Of a stretch of 64,000 nt of DNA, positions 63,295-64,000 are shown one piece after another. Every line of letters starts with the position of its first letter. The first letter of the stretch is position 1. The DNA lies in assembly GCF_010119245.1 (NCBI RefSeq), contig NZ_WNKG01000001.1, positions 434,001-498,000 of the forward strand, in the 5' to 3' direction. The notes under the pieces were generated by a model. That model ran no database searches. It saw only the letters and a program-made list of their open reading frames with translations, and was not told the origin of the DNA. This stretch comes from Cyclobacterium salsum. GTDB taxonomy: Bacteria > Bacteroidota > Bacteroidia > Cytophagales > Cyclobacteriaceae. Made by a program: the position numbers and the translations under genes.

Positions 63295-63441
63295 TCAGCG
63301 TTGATTATTTTCGATTCTTTCTTTCAAATTTCCTTTTGAACCTGGAAAGGTGGTCTTTGACGACATGTCTATCCCAATCAAGATCATAATAATCATAAAA
63401 ACCAGTCCAAAAATGAGGAATATCCACTTATTTCGATTCAT
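63295..63441 (-). CDS. 48-residue single-TM membrane protein
   Basis: ATG at 63441, TGA at 63295-63297. One strong TM helix (IFLIFGLVFMIIMILIGI, ~7-24) is followed by a short basic tail beginning SSKTTFPGSK. The TTFPGSK-like motif after the TM is seen in small conserved Bacteroidota membrane proteins. It is separated from the upstream Hpt gene by a long spacer. Function unknown, likely too short for standard gene callers. Confidence 0.6.
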   Translation of the reverse strand: MNRNKWIFLIFGLVFMIIMILIGIDMSSKTTFPGSKGNLKERIENNQR

Positions 63442-63634
63442 TGACAATCAATTTGATGGGTTATTTTGATAAAACTTCAGATCTACGAAATAGTTCCCAA
63501 GTAAACACAAAATCAGGGAATATTGAGGGCTTTGGTTCGTTTCACGGTTGAACATTAAAAGTTACTTGAAGTGACAAAAAGGAATTTTTTTAAATTTATT
63601 AAAGTTTTATTAAACCAATACATCTATTGAGTGC

Positions 63635-63642
63635 TAATTTTG
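63635..63642 (+). promoter_or_regulatory. Candidate -7 element of Hpt gene (TAATTTTG)
   Basis: Matches TAnnTTTG 73 bp before the ATG at 63716. A clear -33 at the usual spacing was not seen. Confidence 0.4.
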
Positions 63643-63715
63643 CGTTTACGTAATAGTAGATTATTACAGGCAAACTTATTTATCACCTTTTCTTTACTGC
63701 TAATTCCCCGATTAT

Positions 63716-64000
63716 ATGTACAAACAGATCAAACCGGACATGATCTACCATTATTTTGATCAGGACCTTGACCTGATTTATGAAATAATAGAATTGGTCA
63801 TTGATCTGAATATTCAGGATTTAAAAAACCTGATGCCTTTGTATGATTTGGGAGAGATAACGGCTATCAAGCAAAAATTTCATAAAACCAAGCCTGTATT
63901 TGGATTTTTGGGAGCTACTGAGATCAATCAGCATATTGAAAAAATAGAGGCCGATATCCCCAACCTTTTTCCGCTGTATCATAAGGACCTGTTTCAAAAG
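63716..64000 (+). CDS. Hpt-domain-like protein (3' end outside window)
   Basis: 95 codons are visible from the ATG at 63716. Two acidic helices (YHYFDQDLDLIYEIIELVIDL) precede FHKTKPVFGFLGATEI, which fits the histidine phosphotransfer site HxxKxxxxxLG. The phosphoacceptor would be His at ~62. Phosphorelay function is inferred, and the partner kinase is not in the window. No stop before the window end. Confidence 0.7.
   Translation, partial: MYKQIKPDMIYHYFDQDLDLIYEIIELVIDLNIQDLKNLMPLYDLGEITAIKQKFHKTKPVFGFLGATEINQHIEKIEADIPNLFPLYHKDLFQK

Overview
The window comes from a Bacteroidota chromosome, most likely order Cytophagales and plausibly Cyclobacteriaceae. The evidence is a SusC/SusD pair, a GSCFA protein, a DUF5683 gene inside a parA-parB-dapB-lepB run, PVC-type dehydrogenase and DUF4230 proteins, and promoter-like sites matching the Bacteroidota pattern TTG-N19/20-TAnnTTTG. 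No insertion sequence, integrase, CRISPR array or rRNA gene was seen. Both ends cut genes: a PVC-type dehydrogenase at the left and an Hpt-domain protein at the right.

Layout. 1-6274 (minus): PVC-type dehydrogenase lipoprotein and a ceramidase-like protein, a plus-strand tRNA-Val(GAC), then cbpM-cbpA, htpX and lemA. 6363-9452: a small anchored protein and an iorAB-like molybdenum hydroxylase pair. 9870-15167 (plus): a compact four-gene envelope operon (DUF5675 protein, six-TM muramidase, DUF4230 lipoprotein, 704-aa DUF4230-like giant), ended by very strong palindromes. 15439-23831 (minus): a seven-gene lipid-type operon (alpha/beta hydrolase, acetoacetate-decarboxylase-like protein, two four-TM proteins, patatin, metallophosphoesterase, cholesterol-oxidase-type GMC enzyme). 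24119-43217: mostly housekeeping, with priA, a DUF255 thioredoxin-like protein, GSCFA, rpsF-rpsR-rplI, apaG, ung, parA-parB-DUF5683-dapB-lepB, yidC and pyrG. 43413-47322: a sugar-acid operon (dgoK, KDPG/KDPGal aldolase, GntP permease, FAH-family dehydratase). 47863-55380: phosphocholine-type phospholipase C, then SusD and SusC. 55720-61818: amino-alcohol permease, glutamine-synthetase-like ligase, iron alcohol dehydrogenase, class I glutamine-amidotransferase-like hydrolase and aldehyde dehydrogenase. 61996-64000: deoxynucleoside kinase, an unknown protein, a 48-aa membrane protein and an Hpt protein.

How the genes work together. The 55720-61818 operon reads as a complete gamma-glutamylation route: import an amino alcohol (ethanolamine is the best fit), glutamylate it, oxidise the hydroxyl to aldehyde and then acid, and hydrolyse the product to glutamate plus glycine. 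A secreted phospholipase C and a SusCD pair lie directly downstream on the same strand, so the region may be a phospholipid head-group utilisation locus. The 9870-15167 operon combines a membrane-embedded muramidase with a protein whose conserved His/Gly-Cys region resembles L,D-transpeptidases; no described system of this layout is known to me. The 15439-23831 operon is a coherent but unassigned lipid or sterol-like pathway.

All functions were assigned by reading protein sequences; no database search was run.
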